This document shows positions 1 through 11,400 of a stretch of DNA of 64,000 nt, in pieces. This stretch comes from Knoxdaviesia capensis (Eukaryota; Ascomycota; Sordariomycetes; Microascales; Gondwanamycetaceae): NCBI GenBank assembly GCA_001510575.1, contig LNGK01000006.1:615565-679564 (forward strand), read 5' to 3'. The position numbers and the translations under genes were made by a program. The first letter of the stretch is position 1. Every line of letters begins with the position of its first letter. The notes beneath the pieces were generated by a model that saw nothing but the letters and a program-made list of their open reading frames with translations, was not told the origin of the DNA and made no database searches.

Positions 1-751
1 GGGCGGTGAGAGAGGTGGTCCAGTGTGTATGGCCAAACAGCCAGTACTGCACAGGTTTCCACCGTGAATCGGTGCAGATATCGGTGGAAAAGGCCGCGCT
101 GATCGGACTGTCTGTGTACTCCGACCTAGACGTTCCCGATACCAGCGGCGCATGGTGGGTCACGACGATGATCGTCCGGCGCGGGTCTTTGGAAGTGAAG
201 TGGTCGACTTGATCTTGAAGCCACTTGACATCGTCAGCATGTCTTGCATTGTGGGTGGACACAGTCCAGTTCTTGATATATCTGAAATCGTTCACGGTCG
301 TCGAGATGATGCTCGACGAGGCCTCAGGGATATGGGACCACAGCACGCAGCCGAGCATAGCAACACCCGCCTCAGCACCGAAATCATAGGTGCTCTGCTG
401 CAAGAGCGTGACTTTCCCAGATAGAGACGGGTGGTTGGCCAATGTGCGGGCACTCTTCAAGCCCGTTGCATAGTCGGCGCCGTAAAACTCGTGGTTGCCG
501 AGCACGAGGAACACGCGCTCGAAGCGGGCGGTCTGGCGGGCGAGAAAGGCACAGTACGGGTCAAAGTCCGCCAGTTTGCCGATGTCGCCCGCAAGAATCA
601 GGAACGGGGCGACTGCTGGGAAATCAAACGAGGCGTACTGCGAGCAGACTTCCAGGTGTAAGTCGGACATGAACTGGAACTGGGAGGGGAGGAGTGGGTT
701 CCTGAGGATGGGGTTGGCGCGGCGGTCAGCGTCATGCTGAGTTTGCTCCAT
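1..751 (-). CDS. Calcineurin-like metallophosphoesterase, C-terminus beyond window
   Basis: An open frame of 250 codons runs from an ATG at 751-749 off the left edge without a stop. The metallophosphoesterase metal-binding blocks appear in order: SDLHLE (residues 29-34), GDIG (55-58), GNHE (85-88), THHAP (about 196-200) and GHTH (240-243). Known for the family: these Asp, His and Asn residues bind two metal ions and the enzyme hydrolyses phosphomono- or diesters; the substrate cannot be told from sequence. No signal peptide or membrane segment is seen, so it is probably cytosolic. The upstream ATG at 780 is in another frame and gives only a 60-codon ORF, so 751 is the start. Nearly the whole catalytic core is present; only the end of the fold is missing. 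No intron is needed. Confidence 0.85.
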   Translation of the reverse strand, partial: MEQTQHDADRRANPILRNPLLPSQFQFMSDLHLEVCSQYASFDFPAVAPFLILAGDIGKLADFDPYCAFLARQTARFERVFLVLGNHEFYGADYATGLKSARTLANHPSLSGKVTLLQQSTYDFGAEAGVAMLGCVLWSHIPEASSSIISTTVNDFRYIKNWTVSTHNARHADDVKWLQDQVDHFTSKDPRRTIIVVTHHAPLVSGTSRSEYTDSPISAAFSTDICTDSRWKPVQYWLFGHTHWTTSLTA

Positions 752-910
752 GGTCCAACTGTGTCCTGGGTAGTAGTCATGAATGAAAAGAATGTACTGT
801 GAAGAGATTGAGTGGTTTCCTGGAAAATATGGAAGGGAAATGGGATATATGTAGCCGAACAAACGGCAAGGTTGACAAACAGGCAAGCGAGACCCTAAGT
901 CAGCTAAGTC

Positions 911-922
911 TAGGGTTAGGGT
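911..922 (+). repeat. Interstitial telomere-like motif (TAGGGTTAGGGT)
   Basis: Two tandem copies of the TTAGGG-type unit. With the preceding C it reads CTAGGGTTAGGG, the same 12-mer as at 5704-5715, 62428-62439 and, inverted, 47421-47432. It lies about 160 nt upstream of the metallophosphoesterase start. Confidence 0.8.
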
Positions 923-3249
923 ACCCCTTTTCAGTTAAGGCTGCCCGTCCAACTATTTGTCTTTTCTGTTTGTCTGCTGCATGGCCTTTGAGAGCCCAAT
1001 TTTCTACACGCATTGTGTTGTTGGTAAGTTGGTTGTTCTCTGATTGCGTTGAGCCATTTCGAGTCTGGGCTGGGCGAGAGAGCTGCGCTCTGCACGGTGG
1101 AGGCAGTCGCCAGGGCAAGAAAGATGACAGCGTTGAGCTTCGATTTCTTTTCTTTTGGAAATGGGGTGCAAACAAAGGGGCACGGTAGTGGAAAAGAACC
1201 AGACTTTCTTGACTGGACTGCTATGGAGAATGGAAGGAGATGGTGAGTGTGCGTGATGAAGTGCTGATTCTATTTTCCATTCTGACATGGACTCGGGACC
1301 TGGTGTTCGATGTTTACTTTTGTCGTCTTCCGCGATTCCTTCAAACCATCGAGAAGGACGAGTAAGCATGCACCACTCTCGCTTGCTTCTAAAGATGTAA
1401 GTCTCCTCTCGGCCGAGAATCTGCCTGAATCTTCAGCCGGTAGAGGTCACGATGAAGCATTTGCCAACGCAAGAGGGCTCGTGGCCGAGGTTGCATTGGG
1501 CAGTTGAACTTCTGCACGCCACGATCCTCTCGCGATCAGTTAGCAGTGTATGGCCACGGATGAAAGTTCAACCTGGATGCCACATAGTCACGGCCTGTAT
1601 CAGGTTAACATTAACACGGTCTATCACGGCGGAGATGCTCATGGACAACTGGAGACGGAAGTGTACACCGACCCTGAGCACAAAATTATACCAGTTCAAT
1701 AGCTGTGTATGGACACTACGTGGTGAACGGCGTCTCTCAGTTTGGTCGATGAATGTTTCTTTTTTACACGGGCAGTCTGTAGCAGGGAAATTCAACTACA
1801 AACAACCTAAATGGTGGTTCATGCGCAGTGAATGAGGCGGGTTGAAGATTACCGATCTAGATAGCACACAACTCCATCCCTACATCTTTATCTGCCGATG
1901 GATAGTTCCAGAATGCATTTCAAAGGCCATTCAGACCCCCGAGTGGTCTGGTGGAGAAGATCATTCAGACATCGGCAAGATATCAGAAGCGCAGAGCACC
2001 ACCGTGCCTCAGGACATGGGCAAAGGGAATCCGTGCCGGGTTTTCGCCCGTGACTGGGAAAGAAAGATTGGGGCCAAATGGCCGAAGCGGACGAAAGTTT
2101 CAGTGCTTCGCCTAACGATACAGTCTTTAACTGCCCCAATCCCGGGCTTATGGGCCAACCTCCAGGCCGGACATTACGGAGTACCTACGTCCGTGTGCTT
2201 CAGTCTAGCCGACGACTTACACGGGGATGGTCTAGGGTCTGTACCCTAAGATTGTGGGTGCCTGGAAAAAGCAACAGCGAACGCTATTCCCGCGGCTTCC
2301 GCAAAAAAGAGCCAAGAAACAGCCCCCCCAAAAAACTCCTGTTTCGGCGCCGAATTCGGCGATATCACCCCCTCCATCCCAGTTTCTGTACCCTCCACCA
2401 GCAAACTCAATCTCGGCTGTGCTGAGACTCCGTCAAGATGAACAGCGCCTTCGAGCCTGGTCTTGCTGTGGACCACTGTAACAACGTGCCGACAGACGCC
2501 CGATTGTTTATTTAGTGGACAGGCACGCCGTGATTGTCCCGGCGGGGGGCGGATCACGGTCATCGCTAGACTCAAATCTTGCTGGTTTCTTTTGCTCGCG
2601 TTATTGTTCCAGTTTCGCTTGTGAATCATTGGAAGATGTCTTTCGTCAGGTGCGGGCGGGTTTGGGCGTTCCGGGGCTGGTGGCTGGAGGAAGCACAGTC
2701 TCAGAGTGGTTTTGGCTGGCTGGTCTGGTAACTCTGTACCCGAGCCGGGACTCGTCTCGGCCGGCGGACGGAGCTAACCTCCGCGTAGCACCAAGCCCCG
2801 GGCCGGCGACTTACACGCAGGAGCAAACAACAACAACAGCACACAGAAAAAGGCACGCTTAATCGCTGTGGATAAACGTGGGAGCGGACCTCCGTGGGCT
2901 AGTGGATGTTTTTCTAGTGACATTCGCTGTCACCTTGAGTGCAACCGCCCATGCAAAGACCATCGGGTCTCTCGACCGCTATGGATGTCGCCCCCCTTTT
3001 TATTTCCGGAGTATTAGCTTCGACTGGGATTTGGCAGTCTGATAGCTATCGGGATTCGAGCGGGATGTGGCCACACTAGCCAGGCAAGCTGCAGCGCACG
3101 TCTGTTTTGTTGTTCCCGTACCGTACCCAGCAGCAAAAAAGTCTGTTGCTTACTGCTCTCGCGTGCCGATTTGCTTTCCCAGTTCCTGTCGTTGCATCCC
3201 ACGATCTCGCTTCTCGCCGTTGGACTGCAGGGAAAAAGTCCTTTAAAAT

Positions 3250-3629
3250 GCTAGCCCTCCCTCCCGTCTCCATTCTCTCCTCAGTCCTTCTGTCTGTGGT
3301 TTGCTGAGAAGAACACGTCTTCCTCCAACATGAGCCTCATATGATGTCCCTTGGTATTCGATGACCCCTTCCACATACTTCTATCACTCTGGTCGGGACG
3401 ACTGTGCCTCGCGTGCCGCCCTCTTCGCTTTGGCGGGCTGTCACTTCAACTCGCCCAGCTTCGTTCGCCTCTGATCCCTCTCCCATGTGCTTGGCTCTTT
3501 GATTTTCAGCCTCAATCCCGCTCCCGCCTCTGAGTGGTCTCCCACCCCCTAAACCCTGACATCTCCGCCAATCATCCATCTCACACCTCTTTACTCCCTT
3601 GATCATCGGAGGGGGGGGAAAATCTCACA
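3250..3629 (+). promoter_or_regulatory. Pyrimidine-rich leader/promoter of the MFS gene
   Basis: The plus strand is dominated by C and T in blocks up to the ATG. Similar sense-strand pyrimidine tracts precede most other genes here and resemble the CT-rich core promoter or 5' UTR elements known from filamentous fungi. No clear TATA box was identified. The transcription start is unknown. Confidence 0.4.
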
Positions 3630-5438
3630 ATGTCCGCACTGCCGGCCCCACCGGCTCCGGCCGTGCTCTCCCACCGGCCGTCCGCCTCCGACGACACCAT
3701 CCGCACCAGCCACGCCTCCCTTCCGCCGGACCTCGACACGCCCCTCAAGGCCGGCCCCAACCCCGAGTCCCCGTTGGCAGGGCCCCCCGCCGACCCCGAA
3801 GCCGCCACGCTGACGTCCCCGCCCGACGCGCCGTTCTCCATCTTCACCGTGTGGCAGAAACGCGGCATCGTGCTTGTCGCCTCGATGGGCGCCTTCTTCT
3901 CCCCGCTGTCCGCCCAGATCTACCTCCCCGCGCTGCCCGAGCTCGCCCGCGCCTTCCACGTGACCAACGAGCAGATCAACCTGACCGTGACCACCTACAT
4001 GATCTTCCAAGGGCTCACGCCGATGTTCATCGGCGCCTTCGCCGACTCGGGCGGCCGCCGCCCCGCCTACATCGTGTGCTTCGTCATCTACATCGCCGCG
4101 AACATCGGCCTGGCCACCTGCAAGAACTACGCGTCGCTGCTGGCCATCCGGTGTCTGCAGAGCGCCGGTGCCGCGTCGACGGTTGCGCTGGCGTTCGCCG
4201 TGGTCGCGGACATCGTCACGTCGGCCGAGCGTGGCAGCTATGTCGGGTTCACCGCGCTGCCGATCGTGCTGGCGCCGACGCTGGGCCCCGTGGTCGGCGG
4301 CGCGCTGATCGAGTACCTGGACTGGCAGGCCATCTTCTGGTACCTGACCATCATGTCGGCCGTCATGCTGCTCGTCATCCTGCTGGTGTTCCCCGAAACC
4401 AACCGCCGCATCGCCGGCAACGGCTCCATCGTGCCGCCGACCCTGTACCGCACCTTCTACAGCCTGCTGGTCGACCGCCACCGCCGCCGCCACCCCACCA
4501 CCGCCGCGACCGCAGCCCGGTCGACCGGCGACGACTCCTCCCGAGACCGCGCGTCTGCTGCGGTGGCCGAGAAGCCGCCGCCGCCGCCCGCCCCCGTCAA
4601 GTTCCGCTTCCCGAACCCGATCGGCTCGATCAAGATGCTCTTCGAGAAACACCTCGGCCTGCTCCTGTGGAACAGCAGCGTGGTGTTCTCCGGCTTCTAT
4701 GCCGTCAGCACCTCCCTGCCCAGCCAGTTCGAGAAGCTGTACGGCTACAGCGGCCTCAACCTCGGCCTCATGTACCTGCCGATCGCCGGCGGCTCGATTG
4801 CCGCCGCCGTGCTGGTCGGCCCCCTGATGAACTGGAACTACCGCCGCCACGCCCGCCTCGGCGGCTTCAGCTGCGACCGCTCCGTGCAGAACGACGACCC
4901 GCGCTTCCCGATCGAGCGTGTGCGTCTAGAAGTCGGCATCCCGTGTCTGGTGGTCGCCGCCGGTGCCGTCATCGGCTGGGGCTGGGCCCTGGACGCCCAC
5001 TCCTCGGTGGCCGTGCCCATCGTGCTGATGTTCGTCATCGGCGTCGGCATGATCGGCTTCAACAACACCTCCAACGCCCTCATCGTCGACACCAACCGCC
5101 ACCGCGCCGGAGCCGCCTCTGCGGCTAACAACCTCACCCGCTGTCTCGTCGGCGCCGGCGCCACATCCGCCATTCTCCCCATCATCAACAAAATCGGCGT
5201 CGGCTGGGCCCTGACCATCTTCGGTCTTTTGTATCTGGCCTTCCTTCCCTTTCTCTTTCTTGTGATGTTCAGAGGAGTCCGCTGGCGTTTGGAAGCCGAA
5301 GCCCACAAGGAGGAGCGTCGGCTTAAGAAGGAGCATGCCCGGGCCAATGCCGACGAAGATTCCGGTCCGGAGGAAACGTCCGTTCCGGCTGTAGAATCTT
5401 CTGACGATTCTAAAGCGTCAGAGAAAAAGTTGTCGTGA
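3630..5438 (+). CDS. MFS transporter, DHA1 family (drug:H+ antiporter-like)
   Basis: Single-exon 602-residue protein. A Pro/Ser-rich cytosolic N-terminus (1-75) is followed by about 12 membrane segments. The first half has the loop motif DSGGRRP (about 139-145) between TM2 and TM3 and the antiporter motif C in TM5 (LAPTLGPVVGG, about 214-224). A hydrophilic loop with a Pro run separates the halves. The second half contains a PSQFEKLYGYS stretch and a charged C-tail. This layout fits 12-spanner DHA1 antiporters related to yeast QDR/AQR1/DTR1, which export drugs, weak acids or metabolites at the plasma membrane in exchange for protons. The substrate is not predictable. The ATG follows a pyrimidine-rich leader (context CACAATGTC). 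The gene is convergent with the phosphate transporter gene. Long antisense frames over it are GC artefacts. Confidence 0.92.
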   Translation: MSALPAPPAPAVLSHRPSASDDTIRTSHASLPPDLDTPLKAGPNPESPLAGPPADPEAATLTSPPDAPFSIFTVWQKRGIVLVASMGAFFSPLSAQIYLPALPELARAFHVTNEQINLTVTTYMIFQGLTPMFIGAFADSGGRRPAYIVCFVIYIAANIGLATCKNYASLLAIRCLQSAGAASTVALAFAVVADIVTSAERGSYVGFTALPIVLAPTLGPVVGGALIEYLDWQAIFWYLTIMSAVMLLVILLVFPETNRRIAGNGSIVPPTLYRTFYSLLVDRHRRRHPTTAATAARSTGDDSSRDRASAAVAEKPPPPPAPVKFRFPNPIGSIKMLFEKHLGLLLWNSSVVFSGFYAVSTSLPSQFEKLYGYSGLNLGLMYLPIAGGSIAAAVLVGPLMNWNYRRHARLGGFSCDRSVQNDDPRFPIERVRLEVGIPCLVVAAGAVIGWGWALDAHSSVAVPIVLMFVIGVGMIGFNNTSNALIVDTNRHRAGAASAANNLTRCLVGAGATSAILPIINKIGVGWALTIFGLLYLAFLPFLFLVMFRGVRWRLEAEAHKEERRLKKEHARANADEDSGPEETSVPAVESSDDSKASEKKLS

Positions 5439-5949
5439 GAAGTTTCTTTCATAATATCACCCCCTTCTGAATTCAAACTTCCACGTCATCTATCACCATT
5501 CCCCATGTAACGATTCCACGGCCTTCTCCCATATAGACATGTCGTTTTTGTTTTCTGCTAGATCGCTTTCCTGGCTATCTCATTTCATGCTATCCGGTCT
5601 TATTTAGGGTAGCCTCCGCATAGATTTAGTATAGTTTCTCCTAATATATACACACATACGATTTCAATACTCTGTCTGCCGTTGTAATAATTCACTACAA
5701 GTACTAGGGTTAGGGTTATGCATATTGGGCATTCTCAGTGTAAAATTTAAAAACTGCGGCAGTCTCGTTTCATATCCATAAATCCGATTCAATGATTTAT
5801 TCGTGAGGTACTTGTGTCTATCTATCCGAAAACTCCTTTTTAACGAAACAACAAATTTCCAGAAATGACCACCAACTCCGTTGCTAGACCTAACATCCAC
5901 TCGTATATCTAATACAATACCAGCTACAAATATTAATATTTAGTCTCTC
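5439..5949. other. Convergent 3' spacer
   Basis: A 511-nt AT-richer space between the stop codons of the MFS gene (plus) and the phosphate transporter gene (minus). It must hold both 3' ends and polyadenylation signals; several TATA- and AATA-rich patches fit this but none can be assigned. A telomere-like motif sits near its centre. Confidence 0.55.
5705..5718 (+). repeat. Interstitial telomere-like motif (TAGGGTTAGGGTTA)
   Basis: Just over two TTAGGG units inside the convergent 3' spacer, where a promoter role is unlikely. Confidence 0.8.
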
Positions 5950-8437
5950 TCACTTCTGCCCCGAAGGCTCTGGTTGAAGTTCAACAGACTCTCGAGACCC
6001 AGCCGAGGACGGTGTCCCGGGAGTTGTCACCAATGGATCACCAATCTCCATAGATGAGGGTGTAGCAGCCGCGGGATTTGTGATCGGCATATTTCTGACC
6101 GACACCGAAGCATCCGCCCATGACCAGTCCACATTGCCGTTTTGATCGACTGGAATTCCCGTCCAGTCCGAGCTGCCTGGAAAAACATTCCCTCCCAGCG
6201 GAATTGACGTTGTTCCATGGGGTGCGCTGGCTGAAGTACTACCACTCATTTCTACACCGTCACCCTCAGTTTGTTGGATGGTGCTTATTGCATGTCGGCC
6301 TGCCGACTTTGCTGCCGCTAGTGCGGCTGCTCTGGCTGCGGTGAGTGGCCACGGAGAAATGCTCTCCAGAGGAAGATTCTCGAGGCGCGTGGGGAGGAAC
6401 CTTCTCCAGCTTTTGCTAGGAGCCGTGTCATATTCCTCTCCAGCTTCAGACTGGCCCTGTTCTGCCGCTGACGATAGACCCGGACCGCTGAGAGACTTTT
6501 CCTTCCATGGTGTTCGACGCTTCACCTGCACATTGGGAATTCCGAAGCCAAAGGGCTGCCACCAACATAGCAAAGACATAAGCAAGAGAACACCACTATA
6601 CACAAAAAGTACGTTAGACAGTTCCGTGTGCCCATGTGCAAAGTTACCGGTGATTGGGCGGACGATGATGGCACCAAGCTTTCCCGATGCAGCGGCAATG
6701 CCGTAACAGGTTCCCCGATACTCGGTAGGGAAGATCTCGGCAGCAAGGACAAAGGTCAAAGTGTTCGGGCCGAGATTGAAAACAAACTGGCCAAGGGCAT
6801 AAAACACCATGCTGACGTGGCGAATGCTCTCGCCGACAATCACACGTACGGTGATGCCCGTGACCATGAAAGTCAGGGAGAGGATAGCCGATGTCACAGC
6901 AAAAAGGGTGCGGCGCTCAACAAAGTCAATCAGGGGGATGACCGAGAGCCCTCCAGCAAGAGCTGGAACAGATGATAACTCTAGAACTCGCACGGCGTTG
7001 GTGCTTAGCGTCTCGGCAATCGTGGCGTTCACGTTTGCGGGGTCAGCTTTCCAGGTGCCGTAGCCGGGAGGAATGATGACAGCATCGGGCTCTGGACCGG
7101 CTGCATATGTCCAGAGCGTGTTCAAAGTCGCCGGGCTATCGAGGCCGGTACCATAGAAAGAAAAATCAAGCATGGCCCATAAGATGGAGATCGTGACCAA
7201 GGGGCGGATTCCTTGGGATGGGCCGAACAGGTAGGCGGTTGCGCCAGCGAGCCAGGACGAATCGCGGGGCCGGCGATGCGATTCAAAGGAGGTCGAGTTG
7301 GTGTGGATAGTGGTAGCACCCGCATCGGGACTGTCGAAATCCAGGTCGAAGTCAAAATGGCCGGAGGGAGGGCGAGAGCCATCACCGAGGTCGGGAGCAG
7401 TGAAGGCGGCAAGAATGGCTGAGCTTTCCTTGGCTTTTATCATGTCGCGTTTGACGGCGGAATAAAAGCGGGGGGATTCGGGAATGGTCATGCGCATTAC
7501 TATGGCAGCGAGACCAGAAATACCGGCGAGGCCAACCACGAGACGCCAGATGCTGTCCACCACCAAGCGGGCATTGCTTGTCGGGTCGGAAAAGCTGATG
7601 TTATGGCTGCTGTAGAAGCCATGCACGGCAGCAAAAGCTATGAGGTAGGCAAGCAAACGGCCAAGTGCCTGGGTCATAAACACAGCAGCCATCATTCGGC
7701 CACGGTACTTCGTGGCAGAGAATTCGGCTGCGATGAGCGCAGACATCGGATACTAAGACATGAAGACAGGTTAGAAGAGAGGGGAAAGCATTGGTGAAGA
7801 CGGGATACACACCTCAGCACCGATGCCTATACCGAGGATGAACCTCCACGAGAAAATGGCAGCGTATATGTCCATGGATCTCGCGGGCTGTGAAGAACTG
7901 GTGGGAGACTCGGAGATAACCAAGCCATCAGAGGCAAGAGCCATGCCAGTGATGGAAGCAACAACCAGAATCAGTTCAAAGCCATAGAGAGTCTGGCGGC
8001 CAAGGCGGTCAGAGAGATGGCCAAAGACTATCATGCCAATGATGGTAGCAGTCAGGGTAAGTTCGTCCATGACCAAAGCGGCATTGAACTTTAGGCGACT
8101 GGTGGGAGGATAAACGTAGAACAGAGCAGGGCTAACGATGTTCGTCGTGATCAAACTCCAAGACGAGGCCAGGAAGCCAAGGGCGGCAACCATATAGACA
8201 CGCCAACTGAAGCCTCCGTTGTCGACGAGACGGTTGACTTGACGATCACGTTTTGAGCGGTCCTGGAGAAGGGGGGTAAGGGTTAGGGTACAGTTCAACA
8301 ATGCGGTGCGGCACCGAGCAGAAGAGCAAGGTGAAAAGCGAAGAGGTACCTACGTGAATATACTCCATGTCTGGAGGGTAGTCAACAGGCGACCAGAAGT
8401 GAGCCAGGCCCAGGGCCTGCAGCCAGCTTCTGACCAT
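5950..8437 (-). CDS. PHO84-like inorganic phosphate:H+ symporter (MFS), three exons
   Basis: Exons 8437-8354, 8262-7813 and 7752-5950 join in phase 0 to a 778-residue protein. Introns of 91 and 60 nt have GTAGGT/CAG and GTGTGT/TAG borders. Joining exons 2 and 3 restores GIGIGAEYPMSA (about 172-183), the hallmark of the phosphate:H+ symporter family. A second family signature, GPNTLTFVLAAEIFPTEYRG, lies in the C-terminal half with an AASGKLGAII stretch after it. The start is the ATG in ATCACCATGG at 8437. Known for the family: high-affinity phosphate uptake at the plasma membrane, usually induced by phosphate starvation. Odd points: the hydrophilic tail after the last membrane segment is about 200 residues, far longer than in yeast Pho84, and the central cytosolic loop is also extended. 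A related anion as substrate is possible. Confidence 0.9.
8277..8290 (+). repeat. Telomere-like motif inside the first phosphate-transporter intron
   Basis: TAAGGGTTAGGGTA lies within intron 8263-8353. On the sense strand it reads TACCCTAACCCTTA; its CTAAC is about 20 nt from the acceptor and is the best branch-site candidate of this intron. Confidence 0.75.
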
Positions 8438-11400
8438 GGTGATGATGGAAGTGGAAAACGAAAGGATGGGAGAGTTGTGATAGCAGAAGAGAATGAATTA
8501 GGAAATGAGATTGAAGAAGGCGAAGATAACAGATTAGGCCGATGCCGTCACGTTAATCGGCCGGACAAATGAAACGGAGAAGGGAAAGGCCGGCGGAGAC
8601 TCGAGTACATTGTGACTGTGACTGTGACTATCAAGGCCTAGGGCATGTCCGCTAAGAGTTTTGATACAGCGACGAATTTGGCTTGCGAAACTTCAATATA
8701 TGGAGGTATGAATCTAGGTGATCAGCGTGACGCGGAGGAGACGAAGATACACGGCTATCAAAGTGTGGCGGTATAAAAAAGAAGGCGGAGAAGAAAGGGG
8801 AGATGGACGATGGAGGTGAAGATTGAAGATGATGACAAACAAAAGAACAGACGAGAAGCGAGAGGTGGAAGACGTCTATGCAGGCAGATGAAGAAGGGAA
8901 AGAGCCATGGACAAACGGCAGCGCAGAAGATCAAGAAGGAACGCCGCCCGCCAATAGATTCCGAGGCGCGTGACAGGTTACTGCACTTGGACAGAAAGAG
9001 GCAGGAGGTTGAGTCTGACCGCAGATTGGCTTTGTGGGACAATATGTCTGGCACATGGGAGGAAGGAGCAAGATTCGTGCATAAAAAAAGGAAAATTAAA
9101 AAAAAAAAAAAGATACTCACAAGAGTAGACCAGATATATCGGTACAGTGGGGAACATCCAGAGACAAACGGGTGAGGTTGTGTCAGACACGAAAACCAAC
9201 TTCCCATGCTGTTCCCGTGATTTCTCACCTGACTCTCCTCTGAGAGATTCTCGGCCCTGGGGGTCCAGTCCTAATCGGCATCGGTCGGTCGAAGAGACGA
9301 CTGGCAAGAAATGAAGGAAGACAAGTCCCATCTCGTTGGGGGTCCAAGCAAGGCCCCCCGGCCCTTCAGGGCTCTTGCTCGGGTCATCAATGCAACGAGG
9401 CCAAGAAGACTCTGATGCTCCGGTGCATTCCTCGCAGCAAAGCTCGGACAAATGCATGTTCCGGCCGGCCCCATTGGAGCATAAAGGAAGTCGATATATT
9501 TCCTCTCACGAGAGAGACTTGGCTTGATTTCGGGCGAGCATTCAAGCTGGGAAGTGCAGAACGCGATATCTTTCCTCTATAAGGCGAGACGCTGCCATTG
9601 GCTGGCCAGCCTTCTTCCTTCATTGAAAACCATTGCCCCGAGATTCGTCGTGAGGATGTATTGGGGTTTCTGGATCACCGTACTGTACAAACACGGTACG
9701 GCGAGATTGCATGTACCAAGTACCTGTCCCCTCACCGCCGGCTTGATTCCCACCGACCGTCTCTTTGTATCTGAGGATGTCGTCTTACGCCTGAAGCTCT
9801 CTAACACAAGTTCCTCTCTTTCTCTATTTATCTCTCTCCCTCTCCCTCTCCCTGCTTGTTACTATGTATAGCCATAATGTACTGTAAATATGCACCTAAG
9901 TGGGGGTCAATATCCGCGGTTTCACCAGGCCACCAACAGCAAGTTCAATGCAGACGACTCCAGGCCCAATTTAAGAGGTGCACTAACACATGCAACTTGC
10001 GCAAACTCGGCAAATGTGCCTTATTTTCGGCCCAAGAGCACGCGACCACCTTCCGACTTGCGTGGACTGTGACCCCAAACTCCCCTCATCATTGTTACAC
10101 GCCAGAATTCAGAATTACAGGGTGTCGAGCCTCCCTGGAGCTGAGGTTCATTGGCTTCCGCCAGATGGATGTATCGTGTGCCCGTCTGTCTCTGTCTATG
10201 TATTCATTATGTACTGGATACCACTTCCACTCAGACGTCCCATTGGTTTCCCACGAACAAAGGTACCTTTGTCTACAGGGACGAGTTCTAAGTAGTCAGG
10301 TACCGTAAGTTCTGGGCCGAAGACAAGTCAGCAAGTTCTCTTTCCTGCCTCTTTGCGGCCGGTGGCCCCTTCCCCGACTGAAAAGGCCGTTCCTGCCTCG
10401 CTTGCTGCTTCCACTTTTCTGTGCCATCCATTCGCTCTCTCTGCGCCGATCTCGTTCGCGCGCTCTTTTCGCTTTTGTCCCCTCATCTCGCATCTCTCCA
10501 ATTCTCCTCCTTCTTCCCTCTTCTTCTTCTTCTTCTTGTATTTTTCTTCTTCTGTTCTTCCTCTTCTTCTCTTCTCTTTTTCTTCCAGTCTGCATCTCTT
10601 GATAGTTTCCCCCCTCATCGCCTTCATCACCAGTCTCACCTCATCCGATCACATGTAATAGTGGACTTCCCCAGTGGCGAATAAAAACCCTCTTCCTTCT
10701 CACCCAAATTCCGAACTGATGCCATCCCTGCTTCCTCTTAGTCACTCAACTGCTATCTTCATCTTGTCCCTCTTGTCTAAGAAGAATTTTTTACTTCTGA
10801 CAATACCTCCCTTTTGTCCCCTTTTCGTTAGCTTTTCGGTTGCGCCCCTGAAAACATCCAGTTCTTCCACTTTAACGTGGCCTTGAGAGCGCGAGAGAAT
10901 CTTCACACACGAACAAAAACGGCAGAAAACTATAGTGAGAACGAGAGGAGCAATTGCTTTTGAGATATATCTTTAATCCACCAACGGTTTTTGTTGTCCG
11001 CGTTCTTTTCCCTGTCTCAACTCAATCTTCTGCTTCTCACGCGAGCACAAAAGCCACCCGCCAAACTGTCTTGTTTTCCTCCCTGCCGTCGTCGCTTCTT
11101 GATAGTCTCGTCTCGTCATCTTCTCGTCTCTTTCGCCTCTCTGTCAAACTCTATCTCCAGCCTCTACCCGATATCTCTCACTATCTCCGTGTCTCTATCT
11201 TCGAGATACATGCAATTGCTCTCGACAATCGCCTCGATTCGCTACTACCACCCCGAGTTATCTTAGCTTCCTGTCGCGGGTGCCTTTGCCAACTGTACAT
11301 CTGGACTTAATCTGCTTCTAAAGCACCTCTCGACCATTCAGCCTAGACCTCGCACCATTTCTCGGATTTTCCCACGGCTGTCCTCTTATCACAAGCTTCA

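Larger units (their letters stand above)
752..3629. other. Intergenic, divergent promoters; no gene seen
   Basis: Space between the divergent metallophosphoesterase and MFS transporter genes. ORFs here (up to about 135 codons, for example 1842-2249) show no recognisable motif, and they overlap ORFs of similar size in other frames. It carries a telomere-like motif at 911-922, with an isolated CCCTAA just before it at 893-898. The last about 380 nt are pyrimidine-rich on the plus strand and probably form the leader of the MFS gene. Confidence 0.6.

Noticed and set aside
3603..4850. 415-codon minus-strand ORF opposite the MFS gene
   Set aside because: Arises from the GC-rich third positions of the sense gene; composition (Gly, Arg, His, Asp rich) is an artefact and no motif is present.
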